Position numbers and translations under genes: made by a program
Source of the DNA: Mycolicibacterium duvalii
Lineage (GTDB): Bacteria > Actinomycetota > Actinomycetes > Mycobacteriales > Mycobacteriaceae
NCBI RefSeq assembly: GCF_010726645.1
Contig: NZ_AP022563.1
Location: 5,270,001 to 5,334,000, forward strand
Direction: 5' to 3'
Length of the DNA: 64,000 bases
Shown: positions 60,044-64,000 of the stretch, piece after piece
How the letters are laid out: the number at the start of each line of letters is the position of its first letter
How positions within the stretch are numbered: position 1 is the stretch's first letter
Notes under the pieces: model-generated
Told to the model about the DNA's origin: nothing
Database searches by the model: none
Seen by the model: only the letters and a program-made list of their open reading frames with translations

Positions 60044-60674
60044 CGCACCCTGCCAATAGCCGGTAGTCGGCAAATACTGCTATCGACGTCAATTCTCGGC
60101 TTTCACGCCCATGGCTAACACGTGGTGCGCCAACGTCGCGGCAGCTTGGCGAAGCGCAGCCGAACCCCCACACCTCCCGAGCGCCCGCACATCTGTGCAC
60201 GTGCAATATCAGCGCTAACTCCAGCGCCATAAGCTGCCAGGCGGCGCCGAATGCTGCTGCGGGCGACTCTGGTGCCCGGCCATTACCAGTCCCAGGAAGC
60301 GTGCAACTCAGCCAACACCGCTTTGTCGCGAAAGTTAATTTGCTATGTAGTGGTAGATCGCAGAGTAACAAGTGTTCTTGAGCCTACTTCGGCGGATATA
60401 GCCGTTGCCATAACCTTCCGCATGAAAGTTTTTGCGGGATTTCGCTAATGCAGTCGCGGAAGTGGCTACTCTGGTTTGTGCTGGCCGCGCACGGCGCCGG
60501 TCGTGCGTATCCAGCAAACCAGTATGAGCGGTCGGGACGCTGGAGAAACGACGTGCGGGCCGGGGAGGGCGCAACGCCGTCGGTGTGATTCAGCGAATCG
60601 TCGAAAAGTCGCGATCGCGCAGCTGAACAACTGGATACCGCGGGGGGTGCCGTCACAGCAAACGGAGGACGAGT
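60044..60674. other. Long intergenic stretch upstream of the giant repeat gene
   Basis: About 630 bases without a convincing gene. The middle (~60300-60480) is clearly more AT-rich than the neighbourhood; short frames here, such as 60251-60448, have poor codon character. It probably holds the promoter and a long 5' leader of the following surface-protein gene, which has its ribosome site at 60664-60668. Confidence 0.6.
60471..60522 (+). other. Potential hairpin in the leader of the giant repeat gene
   Basis: CTGGTTTGTGCTGG at 60471-60484 and CCAGCAAACCAG at 60511-60522 can pair as a 12-bp stem with a two-base bulge. It lies ~150 bases before the start. Function unknown; a regulatory or terminator role is possible. 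Confidence 0.4.

Positions 60675-64000
<3,326 letters not shown>

Overview
This is GC-rich actinobacterial chromosome, most likely from a rapid-growing Mycobacterium (Mycolicibacterium). Gene order follows the M. tuberculosis Rv0778-Rv0860 stretch as I remember it: cyp126, purC, ptrB, purS-purQ, an M18 peptidase, purL, purF, purM, pabC, sseC2-cysA2-thiX-lmeA, glnR-mshD, a pst operon, phoY2, an LCP protein, dusB, desA1, a Lys/Glu/Asp/Phe tRNA cluster, paired SRPBCC proteins, dapC and fadA-fadB. Mycothiol synthesis (mshD), lipomannan elongation (lmeA), F420-type oxidoreductases and frequent GTG starts also fit. No insertion sequence, prophage or CRISPR array was seen.

Layout. 1-9424: cut-off CYP126, purC-ptrB, a TetR regulator, a thioredoxin-type GPx, a DUF2334 protein, a flavoprotein and an MBL-fold protein. 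9456-23258: the purine block purS, purQ, purL, purF and purM. It is interrupted by a type VII secretion-like trio (10403-12742), an M18 aminopeptidase, a VOC protein and a tightly overlapping chain of membrane alpha/beta-hydrolase and CPBP protease. 23295-30040: YgfZ, PabC, a free-standing structured transcript, a coupled small-membrane-peptide/nitrobindin/lipoprotein operon, a DUF732 secreted protein, and a sulfur operon headed by a leaderless polycysteine peptide. 30229-36756: glnR-mshD, then pstSCAB and a convergent phoU, each with a GTTCACC-type PHO box upstream. 36841-45853: LCP ligase, DusB, DesA1, a TetR/DUF2236 divergent pair, a kinase, a secreted M15-like protein, four tRNAs and a secreted chorismate mutase whose start codon lies on the last base of the tRNA-Phe CCA. 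45863-60043: two overlapping TetR genes, a perfect 40-bp palindrome, a carotenoid-type FAD oxidoreductase, SRPBCC paralogues, DapC, an ene-reductase, fadA-fadB, a GlxA regulator, an acyl-CoA ligase and cofactor-dependent oxidoreductases. 60675 to the window end: the start of a very large secreted repeat protein, still open at 64000.

How they work together. The PurL here is the short PurS/PurQ-dependent form, and all three FGAM synthetase subunits are present with PurC, PurF and PurM. The pst/phoU genes form a phosphate-uptake and signalling unit. The sulfur operon looks cysteine-controlled by attenuation. The most unusual items are the polycysteine leader, the type VII/glycine-zipper trio, the stand-alone structured RNA, the 40-bp palindrome and the giant repeat protein.
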